64,000 bases of DNA, from NCBI GenBank assembly GCA_029204225.1, contig CM055094.1, positions 26,670,541 to 26,734,540 of the forward strand. Reading direction: 5' to 3'. The DNA comes from Diphasiastrum complanatum. Taxonomy: Eukaryota > Streptophyta > Lycopodiopsida > Lycopodiales > Lycopodiaceae. Below, piece by piece: positions 22,971-35,307 of this stretch (positions within the stretch are counted from its first letter, which is position 1; every line of letters starts with the position of its first letter). The notes beneath the pieces were generated by a model that worked only from the letters and a program-made list of their open reading frames with translations, searched no databases and was not told where the DNA came from. Both the position numbers and the translations under genes were made by a program.

Positions 22971-25900
22971 CAAAGTTGCAGGCCACGATCCGGAACGCGT
23001 TCCGGGAATTTCCATAAGGGTTTCTCGGGTCCCGGAATGTTTTTTTTTTTTTTAATTTTTTTTTTTTTACGCCAATATGGGTATGAAATGGAAGGTTTTT
23101 TCAAGGGCAGTTCATTTATCAAGTGTGCCATCAATTTTAGGACCATTGTCGTCCATTAACTTATTTTTCACTATTATATCATTTTCTACACTTACCAGTA
23201 TTGTGTGAAATGAAATCATGTGCAAAGCAAAGCATTGAGAGCATATTGAATCTCTCTCTCTCTCTCTCTCTCTCTCTTTGAAGTTTGTAGAAATTAGCAT
23301 ATGATAATTACCTACTGAAGTAGACCATGATGGAAAAAAATCATATCGAAACACAAACCGACAGGACACAATGTAAAAATGCAAAAACATATAATGTCAG
23401 GCTCAAGGCCGAAAAAAAAATAGAGTGACGTTCGATAAATAATGTCTCATGACTCATAACAACTAACAACTAACAATCGTCCTCTAACTCAAAGTCTGAG
23501 TCATCAGTGTCTGTGGAACTGTCAAACAAGGAATCTGTCGATGACGCTGAGGGTGTCATGTGTCGTGGTGAGCCTCTGCCTCTGCGTCCGCCTTTGCCTC
23601 TCCCCTGTCCCCTACCTCTCCCATGTCCCCTACCTCTCCCTCTCCCTCTCTCTCTCCCTCCTGCTCCCTCCTGGCTGGCTCCAATTGCTCCTCCTTTGCT
23701 ACTCCCTCTAGGTCGCCCTCTCGACTGTGATCTCGTAGCCTGGGAAGGCCCTATAAACTCAGAGCCGACCTGGCCCTCAACTGCCTGTGAAACTCCAGTC
23801 CTCTCTACAAACAAGGCCCCCCCCCCACCCCACCCCCCCCCTCCCCCCCCTTGAATGTCTAGGTCGCCCTCTACGTCTAGGTGCAGGAATGGCTGGCTCC
23901 TCCTGTGTCTCGGCATCGGGGTCTACGAATAAGTGCTGCATGTCTCCCCCCCCCTCATGCTCACCCTCATCCTCTGCCTCTGTATCACCCTCATCCATCC
24001 ACTCCTCCTCGTACCCATGCCCAAATCCCTCTCCACGCCCCAAAATCTCATCATCTCCATCCTCTCCCATCTCCTTACGTCAAGCTGCTCTCCTATGGCG
24101 TCATGTAGACTGTGCCTCTGCATCTGCCTGCCTATGTAGCTCATGATAGATATCATCCTCGATCTCCTCCTCCGTAGGTGGCACCCGAGGATCAGCAGTT
24201 GTCGTATGTACCTTGCAGGAGTCAGGGTTCACCTACAAAAACAGACGGGCATGGTTAGCAAACTTATGCACCTGTCAAATAAGTTCATTTGAAACGCAAG
24301 TACATCAAGCAATACCAATAAAGTCACTAACTCACCTCGATCAAGCGGTCACCCTGCATGCGTGTGCGTCTCAACATGCGTCCGTTGGTGGTCACGAACA
24401 CCAACCGCCTGCACTGCTCAATGGGGAGTCTATTTCTCTTCTTCGTGTGATAGCTGGCCTGTACACTCCAATTCCGCTCACAGGCGGAAGCCGAACAGTC
24501 CTGTGCAAGGACCCTCTCTGCCAGTCGCTGAAGGTCAGGCGTACTGCGGCCATGAAAGCTCCACCATGTGACAGGTGCCAAGCATGTGGGCCACCGCATG
24601 GATGGGTCTGTGGAAGTAGTCCCACCTCGCCTCCCATAGTGTGAGGAGCTCGTCCTTCCTGCGCAGGCGACATTGCAAATGGTTAGGCATCTTTGAAAAC
24701 ACGAGAGCAAAGTGAAACAAAAATAGCAAAGTGATGAAGCGCCTCGTCGATGCGGTTTATGAACTCGTATATGAGACCGAGAGTGCACCCCTCTCGGTCT
24801 ACTAGGCGCAGCACATAGAACCTCTACAATCTCACTCGCACGTGTCCAGAAGTGCTCTCCAAAGACTATGGCCTGGAAGAACATTGCCTCTGTCGTGCAA
24901 TCCCTGAACTCATCAAATGCCTCACTGGATACCATGCTTTGCAAATGATCTCGCAAGACGCATAGTCGCTCGAGAACGAGGAAAAAGAAGGCGAAGCGAG
25001 TGGGTGCTGGCTTCTTCAGGTCCAGCCGAGAGAATGTACGGAACAATGCCAGCACGCGCCTCTTTCTGGTGACGAACTTCACTATGCGCATGGCTTGAGA
25101 GGTGAGCTGCAAGACAAACATTAAACAAAAAACTGTTAGAAGCTAAAAGAGGTTAGGGGCCTGGAATAATTGACAAGTGCAAAATGCTTTACAAAGTGAC
25201 GAAAATTGTACCTCGCGAATCCATGGAAGTGCAACCATGTCCTGAATGAGAAGGTCGATGCAATGTGCAGCACACGGGGTCCACACAATACTCGGGTGCT
25301 CCCTCGTCACCATCTCTCCCATCGATCTGCAGTTCGAGCCGTTGTCTGTGACGACTTGAACCACATGCTCTGCCCCAATCTCCTGCACTACAGACCACCA
25401 ACTCTAGTAGCATCCACGCCTCGTAGGAAGACTGCGCCAAGTGGGCAAGACACTAGGATATTGACACTAGGATATGGACTGACAGATCGCTAACGAGTGT
25501 CAGTCCATCCATCGCTCAATATCGAGCATCCATAGCTGCAAAAATACAACATTTCTTAGAATGTGCACTTGCAAACATTGTGGTAATCTCTACAGTGAAA
25601 CAAATGAAGTGGTAAAGAGTAGCAAAAAATTCTTACGTCTCCCACGCTGTGCGGATGGAGCTCAGCTCCCGTGTGATGGTCCCCTCCTCCTGTCGTAGCA
25701 TGGTCGTGCGCAATGCCTCTCCCCTCGGAGGCCTCCATGACGAATCAGCTGATGCTATCTGAAGGCAAGTGTCTCTAAAGATCCAAGTGTCTGCAACAGC
25801 AAAGGGAATGCCACACTCATAGAACAGCTGGCCAATCCGTCGGGTACACAGGGCATGATGATGTCTCTGCCACGCACCTCGGTCCAATATCTGCTGCCTA

Positions 25901-27229
25901 GCCCTAACCGCTCTCTGCTGCACAGAGAGGACTCTCCTGGTCTAGAACGCCCACCAGAAACAACAGATGGGCGTGTTGAAGGTGTGTCTGACTGTGGAGC
26001 ATCGCCTGCTGCATCGCTGCGACCCTCTGTGGCATGATCTGGCTCTGTAAATGGTGCATCAGCAGCTGATGACGACGCTGGACGAGATGGGCCTGCTGCT
26101 GAAGGAACAACTGGAGGAGAGGCTGCATGTGTGCTGGACACTCTAGGAACATCTCCCCCCATGTGACTAGGCCCTGCCTCTGCATCTGCTCTAGACCCTA
26201 CACCTGCACCATGTCCCGAACCTGCTCTAGTCCCTGCTCCTGCCACTGACCCATGAACAACACTCTGAGATGGTCTCAAAGGCTCAAGAGATGTACCGTC
26301 ACGCCCGTATGTGTCCATCAATCTCTCCACCTCTGCATCTGATATGCGAGGGCAAATGGATATGCCCATCCCCCGCCCAACTGGTCTGGTGAGTCGTAGC
26401 AATTGGGCCCTAACCCTGGTAAGAGAACCAGTAAAGATGCCACCACAATGCAGGCATCTCCATCTGTGGGCACCAGATCCCTGGTGCGTAGCCACCCGTT
26501 TGTCAACTCTACCTCTGACCAAATGCCTCTACCAAGGACCGACATTGTGTGAATCTGTCAATGTATCAGATCGTGTGACTCAGCCAATCTATCAGACCTG
26601 CAAAAGAGGAAGCAAACAGTCACATGTCAGTATTCTGTTGGTAGCAACAACATTCGGATTGATGCGAATATCAACCCTAAACCCTAAAACGCATGTGATT
26701 GGGACATGCCACCGAAAACTTTCTCTAGAAGCGATAAAAACTGAAACTAACAGCACAAGCATGTTTGAGGGCATGAAGAAACACAGTTTAGCCTAAAATT
26801 GCACCTCAATCAGATGATTATAAGCTAGTTTGCAAAAAGAGTCAAAAACACACGGAAAAGGGGCATGAGATTTATCTCTTTGATATAAGCAAAAATGGGA
26901 AAAACTAATAGCATGAGCATGTCTGTGGGGTTCAATACAGATGATTTGAAACCAAAAACCACTTCATTATGTTGCCTGCAACTCATTCTATGAGGTACCA
27001 AGGTTTGAACTCAAACCTTACCTAAAATCGTTTTGGAGACAAATGCCACCACCTCGTCGCTTCCACCATCTTGATCACGTACGGATCGATGCTCCATGCT
27101 GCCCACAATCCACCATCGCCTCCTCACCTCGCGTTCCGGGACAACGTTTCTGGTCCCGCGGAACGCGAGCGATCCGGAACGCGCGATTCGGATCGAAATC
27201 CCTCCGGATTGCGATCCGCTGCAACTCAG
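22971..27229 (-). mobile_element. Second hAT element (4.26 kb) inserted in the copia element
   Basis: A perfect 8-bp target duplication GTTTGAAT lies at 22963-22970 and 27230-27237. The ends read inward are CAAAGTTGCAG and CTGAGTTGCAG. Subterminal regions hold CCGGAACGCG/CGCGTTCCGG palindromes with oligo(T) tracts (about 23040-23066), and a (TC)n run lies at 23251-23277. The coding region is on the minus strand. Removing the element restores the copia frame, which confirms both boundaries. Confidence 0.88.
23470..26522 (-). pseudogene. hAT transposase of the second element, decayed
   Basis: Visible parts in order: BED-like finger RWRCLHCGGIFTGSLTRVRA (26460-26400 region) with Gln where the finger histidine is expected; a Ser/Pro/Ala linker; DUF659 start (LFYECGIPFAVADTWIFRD) after a frameshift near 25910; ILSDGWTDTR followed by a stop; VVTDNGSNC and CAAHCIDLLIQD; and a dimerisation segment CERNWSVQASYHTKKRNRL near 24480. 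The tail includes RRRGRPRHS and a long RGRGRGRGHG-type stretch, ending SDFELEDDC. Gene layout resembles the (TA)n family, including a linker VNPD then acidic tail, but the sequences differ widely. Frameshifts and stops make it inactive. Confidence 0.8.
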
Positions 27230-27419
27230 GTTTGAATTGATCATGCTGGAATCGCAATCTTACAGTACCTTCACCTTCAATAGTGTGAGTACTATTGTCA
27301 CCAAGATGAACAAATTTCTTCGTGCTGTAAGGCATATAGGAGTTGAAAATCTCACGTTGATTGGTCATGTGTTGAGTTGCTCCAGAATCAAGAAACCATG
27401 AATCATCCAAAAATGTCAA

Positions 27420-28015
27420 GACAATAGCGGATAGAAACCGCGCACTCTAAGCTGTCTCCGAGTAACTGAGAATAAGTCTGATAATAAGCAGCTCTGTTGA
27501 TAAGCAGTAGCGCAATAGCAACTCTAAAATAAATCTTTAAAACTGAGCTAGAATGCTCAAGAGAGTTCAAGCTTGAAAGCTTGATAGAGAACTAACTACA
27601 ATACTTTTTGATTGTGAACGATCTGCTTGATAAGAGCGCAGGAAGCGTTGTGTAATAACACTCAACTCCTTCACAATTCACAATGTTGATTCGTTTATGA
27701 ACATTCTGATAATGAGATGTATGAACAGCTGATTTATACTAAATAATTAGGTCGTCAAATGCGATTGCCAGTTGGCTGGTGTCCGCTGGCATTCATCCAG
27801 TTCCTTCTCAGAAATTGATTGTTGATAAGCGGTGAAAATTAGCCGTAAACAGTCTGTCTGCATAAATGAACTAAAACTGTCACTCTGCAGAAATATACTA
27901 AAACTGCCACAGGCGACAGTGTCGCAAAAAAGTGACATTGTCGGCTTTTTGCAAAAAAGGCGACAATGTCATAAAATCTCATTTCCTTAATATTGGGGTA
28001 GCTCCACACTTTGGA
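27420..28015 (-). repeat. Truncated copia 5' LTR
   Basis: This block matches 19985-20573 of the 3' LTR from GACAATAGCGGATAGAAACCGCG to GTAGCTCCACACTTTG. It lacks about 285 bases at one end and about 275 at the other. It joins protease-coding sequence directly on the left, so primer site, leader and gag have been deleted. Confidence 0.78.
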
Positions 28016-28970
28016 AAGCATCCGGAATCTCAGCCTCTCCATCAAAATCAGTTTTCTCCTGTCCCTTTCTCCGACGGGATAAACACTCCTGTATGCTCAA
28101 CTGTATCAAGGGGAGGGTGTCAGCGTCTAGCCTCGCCATACGCAGGTCCTGGCATCTTGTAATTTGTAGAGACAAATTGCCCCGAAGTAATAAAGACTTT
28201 CCCAGCTTCAAACCCCATATAGACTTTGATGATATGAAACTACCAATGACCATTATTCTTTTATTGATAATGTATGAATTTATTGCTTTAATGATTTGAG
28301 TAACAGGCATTGATACCTGTAGAACTAAGAACCATTTATGAACCATGTCTGATGGTATGAGAACTAACCTTTCTTTGAAGGTATGTGCAGGTACTTATGA
28401 AAGTGCCTGAAGAACAAGAACAAGAATAAGAAATGAAAAACTATATGTAAATAAAAGTCAAGATTAAACCTTGTACCACCTACCACCCACCTACTTTGCC
28501 ACATGCATTCTATTTGACACCTAGAATGGGGCAAGTACTGCATGAAAAGAATCAAGAAGACAGAAACTCCTGCTTGGCATGACGAAGAACTTGACGACAA
28601 CGAAACACCAGACGCCTACTTACGGAGAACCAAAAGGTCGCGCATATCAAAAACATGCAACCCAAAACTAGTCACGACCATTAAATCTTTAAAGGCCATA
28701 CTAGTAAAACAAGGGGCGTTTTTCCTTAATCACACCGATTGTCAGTTAAAATCAAAGGATTGCTATAAATGCAGGTCTAGGAATGCATTGAGAAGATAGA
28801 ATCGTCAATATAAAAGAGTTGTATCAAGATTTGTTTGACTTGAATACATAAGGTGAACTTTTGCATGACATAAACAAAAAAGTAGATGAAATTTGGTATA
28901 ATTTTGAAAATGGCTTATCTTAGCCAATACAAGGAATATCTTTATTCCTTATGATTTAATGTAAAAGTTC
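28016..28970. other. Intron stretch with small unassigned frames
   Basis: A minus-strand frame (about 28346-28016) and a plus-strand frame (28542-28799, KRIKKTETPAWHDEELDDNE...) are open for about 85-110 codons. I recognise neither. They may be pieces of an old retrotransposon gag or chance frames; no ends or domains support a call. Confidence 0.35.
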
Positions 28971-29414
28971 TGTTAGAAAACCGACTTGATCATACAAGTA
29001 ACCCAAGACAAGATTCCTATTGTTGTTAGACAATAGTCATACACATGAGAGAGAACAACAATGATGAAGAGATGTACTCCAACTATGTCCCATTACAAAT
29101 GAGGTAGGGCGCCAGCCTACATATATACTTTCTCTAAACTATGTGTAAGGTAAAAAGCATAAAGCAAATAGCAAAAGACAAAAAACTAATTGCTATAATT
29201 ACTACCTATATTGGGTAAACACCCAAGATGAGTTTCTAAGTGATAAAAGCAAATCCTATTCTAGTAGTAGTGCGCCCACCTACATGTATGACTAAAAAAC
29301 GAATTTACTATAATAGTAATGGCCCTTATAACAGCACGCAGGCATGGCCAAACTAACACTAATTAATCCTAAATGATAACATTAGGGGTACTAATGTAAA
29401 CATTAACTCTAACA
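28971..29414 (-). repeat. Second copia-type LTR (444 bp), 3' LTR of a decayed element
   Basis: The block starts TGTTAGAAAACC and ends TTAACTCTAACA on the plus strand, giving inverted TGTTAGA/TCTAACA ends. It is followed at 29415 by CCCCCCCTTAATG, which on the minus strand is a polypurine tract (CATTAAGGGGGGG). The second LTR was not found, so this marks the 3' end of a minus-strand element. Confidence 0.7.
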
Positions 29415-31800
29415 CCCCCCCTTAATGTTTACATTGTCTTGAACTATGCATAACAAAAGTATGCATGTGTATCTTCCATGAAGCCCATGTAATGAAGATC
29501 CTCAATTATGATGTAGAACTCATGATCAACTCTGATCTCAATGTCTTCATTACTCGATGTAGAACTTTCTTCGTATGATGATGTAGAATCTCCTTTGAAT
29601 GTCGATCCTTTTCATATGAACCTGCTTCATATGACTTCTCAATGTCTTGCTTTAGTCTTCATGTCTCTTTAGTGTATATGTGTGACCACCATGAGTTCAA
29701 CATATTGACTCCCCCTGAATCAAATAATGTAGACATGATAACTTTTGCCTTAACCTTGAGAACTTTGCTTGAAGATTGACTCCCTTGGTCTCTTTGAACA
29801 CCTTTCAAGCTACCACAAATGTAAGGATCTCCCCAACATTCATAAAGAAAAAATAATCCTCTTTGATTACAGTACCACCATCATGATAACCATAAGTAGG
29901 TAGTAGATCTACGAATGTCAACATCAAATCTCATACATCAACACCCACTTTAGAAACTTGTGCTTTATAAGTAGTCGGCTCCACTTGTGTCAATTCCTTA
30001 AATTGAACCAATTTCAATTCTTCTGGTACTCTCATAAGTTACCACTTGTGATGAACTGGATGGACTTTGGTTGAACTACTCCCCCTGGATGTACACTTCA
30101 TGTTTGCATTCCAACCACTCTCTCCAAATAGAATAATATATCATCCATGAACCAAACCAATATGCAAGTAGAAGAGCATCCCCAATAGAAAGATAAATGT
30201 ATACAATACTTCCTCACACAAAGTAACTGATACTCTCCTACAAATACTTTCTTACACAAAGTACTTGTTGACATGATCTTTTCCATGGAATCCTACCTCT
30301 ATCTCACACACAGAGTCACTTGCACCAAACAACTTTCCAACCTAGAAAGCATTTCATCATGATATTTATTCTAACACTTTGTCATATGCAAACTTGGTGT
30401 ACGTCCATCTTCAACCATGTTGTTTTTCTTGAAGCTAAACAACAACCTATACTGTCAACAACCTTGGCTCCCAATCTTATAACAGAATCTACCACATGAC
30501 AGAACATTTACTTGGATAGATTCTAGAACTTTTCTCCAACTCAAAATAGAATTGATCTCACTTAGGACCACCACATGAACAATCAACTATGACTTGGATG
30601 GTATCTAGGAATTACATGACAACCACAACAAGCAATCACTTCGATTACTCATAAGTCTGAAGTGATACTAGTTCAGATAGACAGGAAAGTTTTTACAACA
30701 TAACCAAGTTACTATGACTTGAATAGAAACCAAACTGAGACAACGTAGAATGTCGGCCACACAGCTTGCCACACCTGTCACTTGTAACAATGAACTTATC
30801 ATTTGCCACCATGATAAGAAACTGTGAAAAAAAAAAACATCCTTTTAAATATCAATTTACCCATGCAACTCCCTCTTATGAGCTTGCACCTTTGTCGATT
30901 CCAACCTCGACAAAAACTTGTCAATCTTAGAACGTCTGAAGTTAACCTTCCTTCAATATGCTTGTTGGTAGCTGCTTCTGCAGCTTCAGCAACACCATGA
31001 TCACCGATTGTCTTCCTTTACCATCTCTTTTGTTTCATGTAGAGTTTCCTTTCCCTGTGAGTTAACCCTTCCATTTTGTGACGAACCTTGTTCTGATTAC
31101 TCTTGTGAATCCCTTCTTCACCTTGCACCTGATTGCAAACAACTCCTAGTCGTATTGCCGATCCTTATTCCTGAGACCTCCTTCAGCATGCATCAAGGTT
31201 CTTTCCCTTCTTAAACCTCAGTGATCTGCCACTACAAGACACAGCCATTGCATCCTAGCAATCTGTGTCTTTCCATGCTTCCTTGCATGTAATCATCCTC
31301 AACTTGCATGTGATAAACTCCCACTGGTATGTGATTGTTTTACTGTACTTTCACTTGCATGCAAAGAGCTCCAATTTGGCCTATATTTGGCCCCAAAAGC
31401 CCTCCTTTAGCCAAAGTTAGGCCCTTGCAAAGTGGCTTTTTAAAAAACTAGTTCAAAAGTGAACTATTTCTTCTTTCTGAAGAAATCCTGCCCTTCAAAC
31501 CCAAATTCATCAGTCGGGTCCTTTCATGCATTTCAAAATGCATGAAAGGACATTTCAGAATGCAAATGTTAATTGAAGTTGCCTGGCTAAGTGCCCTTCA
31601 ATTTCCCTTGGGCCCATTCAAAGCCTTTTTCAGCTTCATCCAACAAATTCTTTTGATCCAACGGTGCATGTGATCAGAGATCCATGTCATTGATCAATCT
31701 TGGACCCCATCGGACGATCCTTGTTGCAACTGTGCACTGATCCGCGGACTCTTCAGAATGCTCCTGCCAAACTCACTTGAAGGCGTGCGACCAAAATCAC
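29415..31800 (-). mobile_element. Decayed copia-like internal region
   Basis: No long frame survives. A minus-strand fragment near 30286-30098 reads ILVWFMDDILFYLERVVGMQ, close to the copia RT box (Y/F-V/M-DD). With the adjacent LTR and polypurine tract this supports an old copia internal region. Its right boundary is not visible, and the last part next to the MsrA relic may be unrelated. Confidence 0.45.
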
Positions 31801-31804
31801 AACC

Positions 31805-32490
31805 ATCTCCATCTCTTTCTAATGACTCACGTGTAGCTTTCTCCTGTTCAGGTGTGTACTAGTAAATGCCTGACCTGTACTGTGTTCCAACATCGCCTCC
31901 TTGGCGATTAAGTGTAGTTGGATCATGGCGCTCCCAGAAGACATCCAACAGGTTCTCCTAGCCAACCTGTTTCGGATCAAATTGCACCCAGACGACTTCG
32001 GAATGACCAGTATCGCTGTTACAAACATCCCTATATTTAGGATTGTGAATTCTTCCTTGAGAATAGCCCACCTCCGTTTTTGGTTACCCCAGGCACTCTC
32101 TGGAAAGCATTTTGGCTACCCCAGGCACTCTTTGGAAAGCAAGCTCCACACCCCAGAAGCATCCTGCTCCAAATTGAGCAAATTGCGGACCCTTTGCTAC
32201 TGCCCTTGAACTATCTGCATCTGTCTGTGCTGTTGTGCGGCTGACAAATCCCAGCCTGCTCAGCCATCCCCTGGCCTCTTTGTCTTTATCCATCCACAAG
32301 ACCGGTCCGCTCTCGCTGCTCTGCCTTCACAGAAAGAGAAAGATGATGATGATAAAGATTTATACAGAGAATTATGGATTTGTCTGCTCAAGAAAGGAGG
32401 ATCAAAGCTGCGGCTGGTACAAAATCCCAATTGTCTGAGAGATGATGATGCATAGGCAGTGCACACAACTGCGCTCCACAGAGCCAACAT
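31805..32490 (-). pseudogene. MSRA: Plastid-type peptide methionine sulfoxide reductase A, broken copy
   Basis: The minus strand encodes GPQFAQFGAGCFWGVELAFQ, which contains the MsrA active-site motif GCFWG. Further on come HSEVVWVQFDPKQ and [20 protein letters not shown], ending YTPEQEKATRESLE, where similarity stops. MsrA reduces methionine-S-sulfoxide in proteins. Upstream sequence (from ATG at 32490) is Ser/Arg-rich like a plastid transit peptide but lies in another frame. A 32-bp tandem duplication (32080-32111 and 32112-32143) shifts the frame inside the core, and a TGA/TAG interrupts it after DPKQ. The C-terminus is replaced by unrelated sequence. No intron is seen, so a retrocopy or transposon-captured fragment is possible. 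Confidence 0.8.
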
Positions 32491-32579
32491 GCTTCACCTC
32501 TTCCGAGCACACATATATATAGTCCAAGATGACTATCTAACTTCACGACAATTGGCTATCCAACTACTTGGCTATTGGG

Positions 32580-33195
32580 TATCCAATCCCTAATGCGTGA
32601 GCTGAAACATAGTCTCTCCAAATCTACCAATGATGCATTGCCCTTCCGTAACTTGAAAACTGCTGCCTGTCGCATGCTGAAAGTGGGACCAGAAAATACC
32701 ATGCCCAGGTATGTGTAGGAGTCAACTACCTCAAGTGGATGTCCATCTCATAGAAGCTCCTGCCGCATCATGAAGGATCTGGAGGTGTTAAACACCATAA
32801 CTATGGTCTTGGCCACATTCACTGACAGTCCCCACCGTATTCAAAAGGAGTGAAGTGCATCCAGATGCCGCTGCAGGCCTTCCCTCGTCCTCGAAAGCAA
32901 AACCACATCATCAGCGTATAATAGGATAGCAATAACGAGATCACCCAATGTACATCCCTCTCCTCCATCTCTCTGTATAACCTGCTCAAGCTCATCTATA
33001 TATAAACCAAAGAGTGTAGGTGAAAGTGGACATCCCTGCTTAAACCCAATAATACTCTATATCTTTGGCGATTCAACTCCTGATACTTGAATCCGGCCAT
33101 TAACTCGTTTGTACAACCCGTAATAGTCAAGACCCATGCATAAGCACAACTCCTAGTGGTCCAAACCCCCATTAGGGCCATAACATCAAGGCTCA
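32580..33195 (-). pseudogene. LINE reverse transcriptase fragment
   Basis: The minus strand reads GFKQGCPLSPTLFGLYIDEL, then ILLYADDVVLLSRTREGLQ and later DSYTYLGMVFSGPTFSMRQA. This covers RT motifs from QGCPLSP through the YADD catalytic box. At least two stops follow (after DALHSF and QELL). It is related to the LINE at 52740-54535 (FGLYIDDLE, YTYLGTSF.GP.LSMRQA). Neither end of the LINE is present. Confidence 0.82.
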
Positions 33196-33364
33196 AGCTT
33201 GAGGCCCCATGAGTCTGAAGTCAACTGTCATATGTAATATGCATAAATACTATGCTAGAGCCTAGAGTATGCCACTATCATCTATGTTGAGCACTGAGTA
33301 CTGAGCAGTGAGTAACCCCTCCATCTAGGCTCTAGCCTCTAGCTGCCTGGCTTGGACGCTGTCG

Positions 33365-34394
33365 TCATGGAGGCACTAGCATGTCCTTAGGCTCAATGTC
33401 GTCCTCCCCATCATCAGAGTCACCCTCATCCCCCTCATCCGATCCCTCACCCTCAGTGGCGGATTCCTCATCTGAGTCAGAGCCAGAGGGACTCTCAGAG
33501 GTGTCTGAGACTGCTGCATGGCTCGGGCCCTCTCTTGCGCTCCTGGTCCTTTGTGCTGCAACTCGAGTGGTAGGCCTTGCGCAATGCACACAAGGAAAGG
33601 ACTTAGGCTCGACATGTCACATTACTTTTAACTTACAATTTACAAATTACAAATTACAATTTACAATCTAGTAATCTACTATCTACATAGTACAGTCTAC
33701 TATCTACTATCTAGTATATCTACAAAACTTCAAAGTACTAAAAGCCTACTAATATACGCAGTGAATCGGGGAATCGGGCATCAAAATCAACCTGCAGCTG
33801 CTAAGGCCTCCTAATGGAGTAAAGCATAGACATCCTCCTCTTGTGATCTTGGTGGCAAGTTTGGAACCTTTGCCACATCGATCTCATCGGGATTAACCTA
33901 CGAAAATTGATATTAAACCAAGATTTCGATTCTTAATAGTAAGTACTAGTAAACGATTCAAAAAAATAGCAAATTTGAAATGTAAACGTTGAAAGTTGAA
34001 ACTTGAAGCCTGAAGATTCTTAGTGTAGACTCTACTATCTAGACAAATCATGGTAGATACTAGAATCTATAGAATTCAGATTAATCATTACCTGTGCGGG
34101 CTCCCCGGTCTCTCTTAGCTTCTTCACAAGCTGTAGGTTGGCATGCACATACACCAACCTCTCCAGCTGCGCAGTAGAAAGTCTGTTCCTCCTCTTCATA
34201 TGAATCAGAGAGAACACACTCCAATTTCTCTCACATGCAACTGCAGCACAATCATGTGAGAGGACGCGGATGACAAGTTTCTGCAACTTGGGAACATCAT
34301 TCCCATACTTCATCCACCATGAAACAGGGCACAATTGCCTTTCCCTCAACATGGCAGCTGCACGACCGAAATCGAGGCGCTCGGTCTTGAACAT
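33365..34394 (-). pseudogene. Third hAT transposase family, 3' relic
   Basis: The minus strand has a dimerisation exon (VSWWMKYGNDVPKLQKLVIR, then CERNWSVFSLIHMKRRNRLS) at about 34394-34085. Next comes VNPDEIDVAKVPNLPPRSQE at about 33905-33785, then an acidic Ser/Asp/Glu tail (EGEGSDEGDEGDSDDGEDD) at 33589-33365. Exon order and the VNPD...E..D motif parallel the element at 22971-27229, but the sequence is distinct. BED and DUF659 parts are missing, and no terminal repeats or target duplication were found. Confidence 0.72.
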
Positions 34395-34770
34395 TCAACA
34401 TTCAACATTCATCACCATTCAAAATAGTAAATACTAAATGCTTACAAGTTACTACTATTAAGTTTTAACTAGCTTAAGCCTTAGACTTCATATAAGTTGC
34501 TAGGTTGTAATTGTTCAACAGGGATATGATAAGCAAGGCAGGAATCTGTATGAGATAATATTGGAACCGGCGTATTGGCAATGCCCTGCAATGGAGAATG
34601 AGGTGATGAGAAAGACAGACCGGCAAACGAAGGGGAAGAGCCAGCGATGGCTGACTGGCCATCAGAAGCCTGGTCAAGAAACGCATGGGAAGAGGGGGGT
34701 GAGGCCCATCACGTTTGGTAGAGGCCATATGCAGACAGGAAAGGGTGTAGACAGGGGTCAGACCTGGGTG

Positions 34771-34772
<2 letters not shown>

Positions 34773-34821
<49 letters not shown>

Positions 34822-35123
34822 CTTCCAAATTGAGTGTAACTAGTGTACAAACCTACAGCTCATTGCAGGTACAATGTACAGATAGGGCGCTGGTAGACAG
34901 GGCCCAAAAACAGGTTGCTGTGCTCCAGGACAGTCGCACGTATCAGAGACTGCAGGCAGGGCCTCGCTTCAGGTCCGTTGCAAATCCATGTATGCAGGGT
35001 GCAGATGAGCCCTCTCACAGCTTGCCAGATGTAGAAAGTGCTGGAGGCAGATTACAGGTGGAGGCCTGAGGCTACAGGCAGATCGCTGTAAATCTGCCAG
35101 CGATTTGGACGGATTTCAAGGGC

Positions 35124-35173
<50 letters not shown>

Positions 35174-35249
35174 TGGTGATGGTGGATTGTAGCCATCTTG
35201 GAGCATTGTTCAGTGTGTGATCCGCACGGTGGCAACAACGAGGCTGAAA

Positions 35250-35304
<55 letters not shown>
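34773..35304. repeat. Three (GA)n microsatellites
   Basis: Pure GA/AG runs of about 45-50 bp lie at 34773-34820, 35127-35170 and 35254-35304. They are separated by unique sequence containing GACAGGGCCCAAAAAC and TGGAGGCAGATTACAGG. The spacers do not obviously repeat. The arrays may mark old LINE tails read on the opposite strand, since LINEs here end in (TC)n. Confidence 0.8.

Positions 35305-35307
<3 letters not shown>

Larger units (their letters stand above)
20867..27419 (-). pseudogene. Copia polyprotein remnant (protease to RNase H)
   Basis: Protease starts WFLDSGATQHMT near 27395. After removing the hAT insertion and one 8-bp duplication, the frame continues FQHDQFKLLSKVLYVPKLS into the GAG-pre-integrase motif (HHRLGHLNYASV) and the integrase start (HTDICG). 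It then jumps to the RT entry (EALSQPDSDL), so the integrase core is deleted. RT shows CKWIFKVKYNADGS, RKARLVARGFSQ and YVDDTLLF; RNase H shows ALSSTESEYIVASQA. In-frame stops at 22406-22408 (W position), 21887-21889 and 21167-21169 (W position) break it. It cannot make an active polyprotein. Confidence 0.82.
19711..28015 (-). mobile_element. Ty1/copia element, rearranged, split by a hAT insertion
   Basis: Minus-strand order from right to left is LTR fragment (27420-28015), protease, hAT insertion (22971-27229), GAG-pre-integrase, start of integrase, reverse transcriptase, RNase H, purine tract and full 3' LTR (19711-20859). Gag is absent: LTR sequence joins protease directly at about 27419. 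The integrase core is also missing. The element abuts a LINE at its left end. The outer end of the 5' LTR is also lost, so no target duplication can be read. Confidence 0.78.

Noticed and set aside
32509-32521. TATA-like CTATATATATGTG upstream of the MsrA copy
   Set aside because: It lies only about 20-30 bases before the candidate ATG, too close for a normal start site, and short TA runs are common here.
34773-35304. CRISPR-like array of regularly spaced repeats
   Set aside because: The repeats are plain (GA)n microsatellites with unequal spacers in a plant intron.
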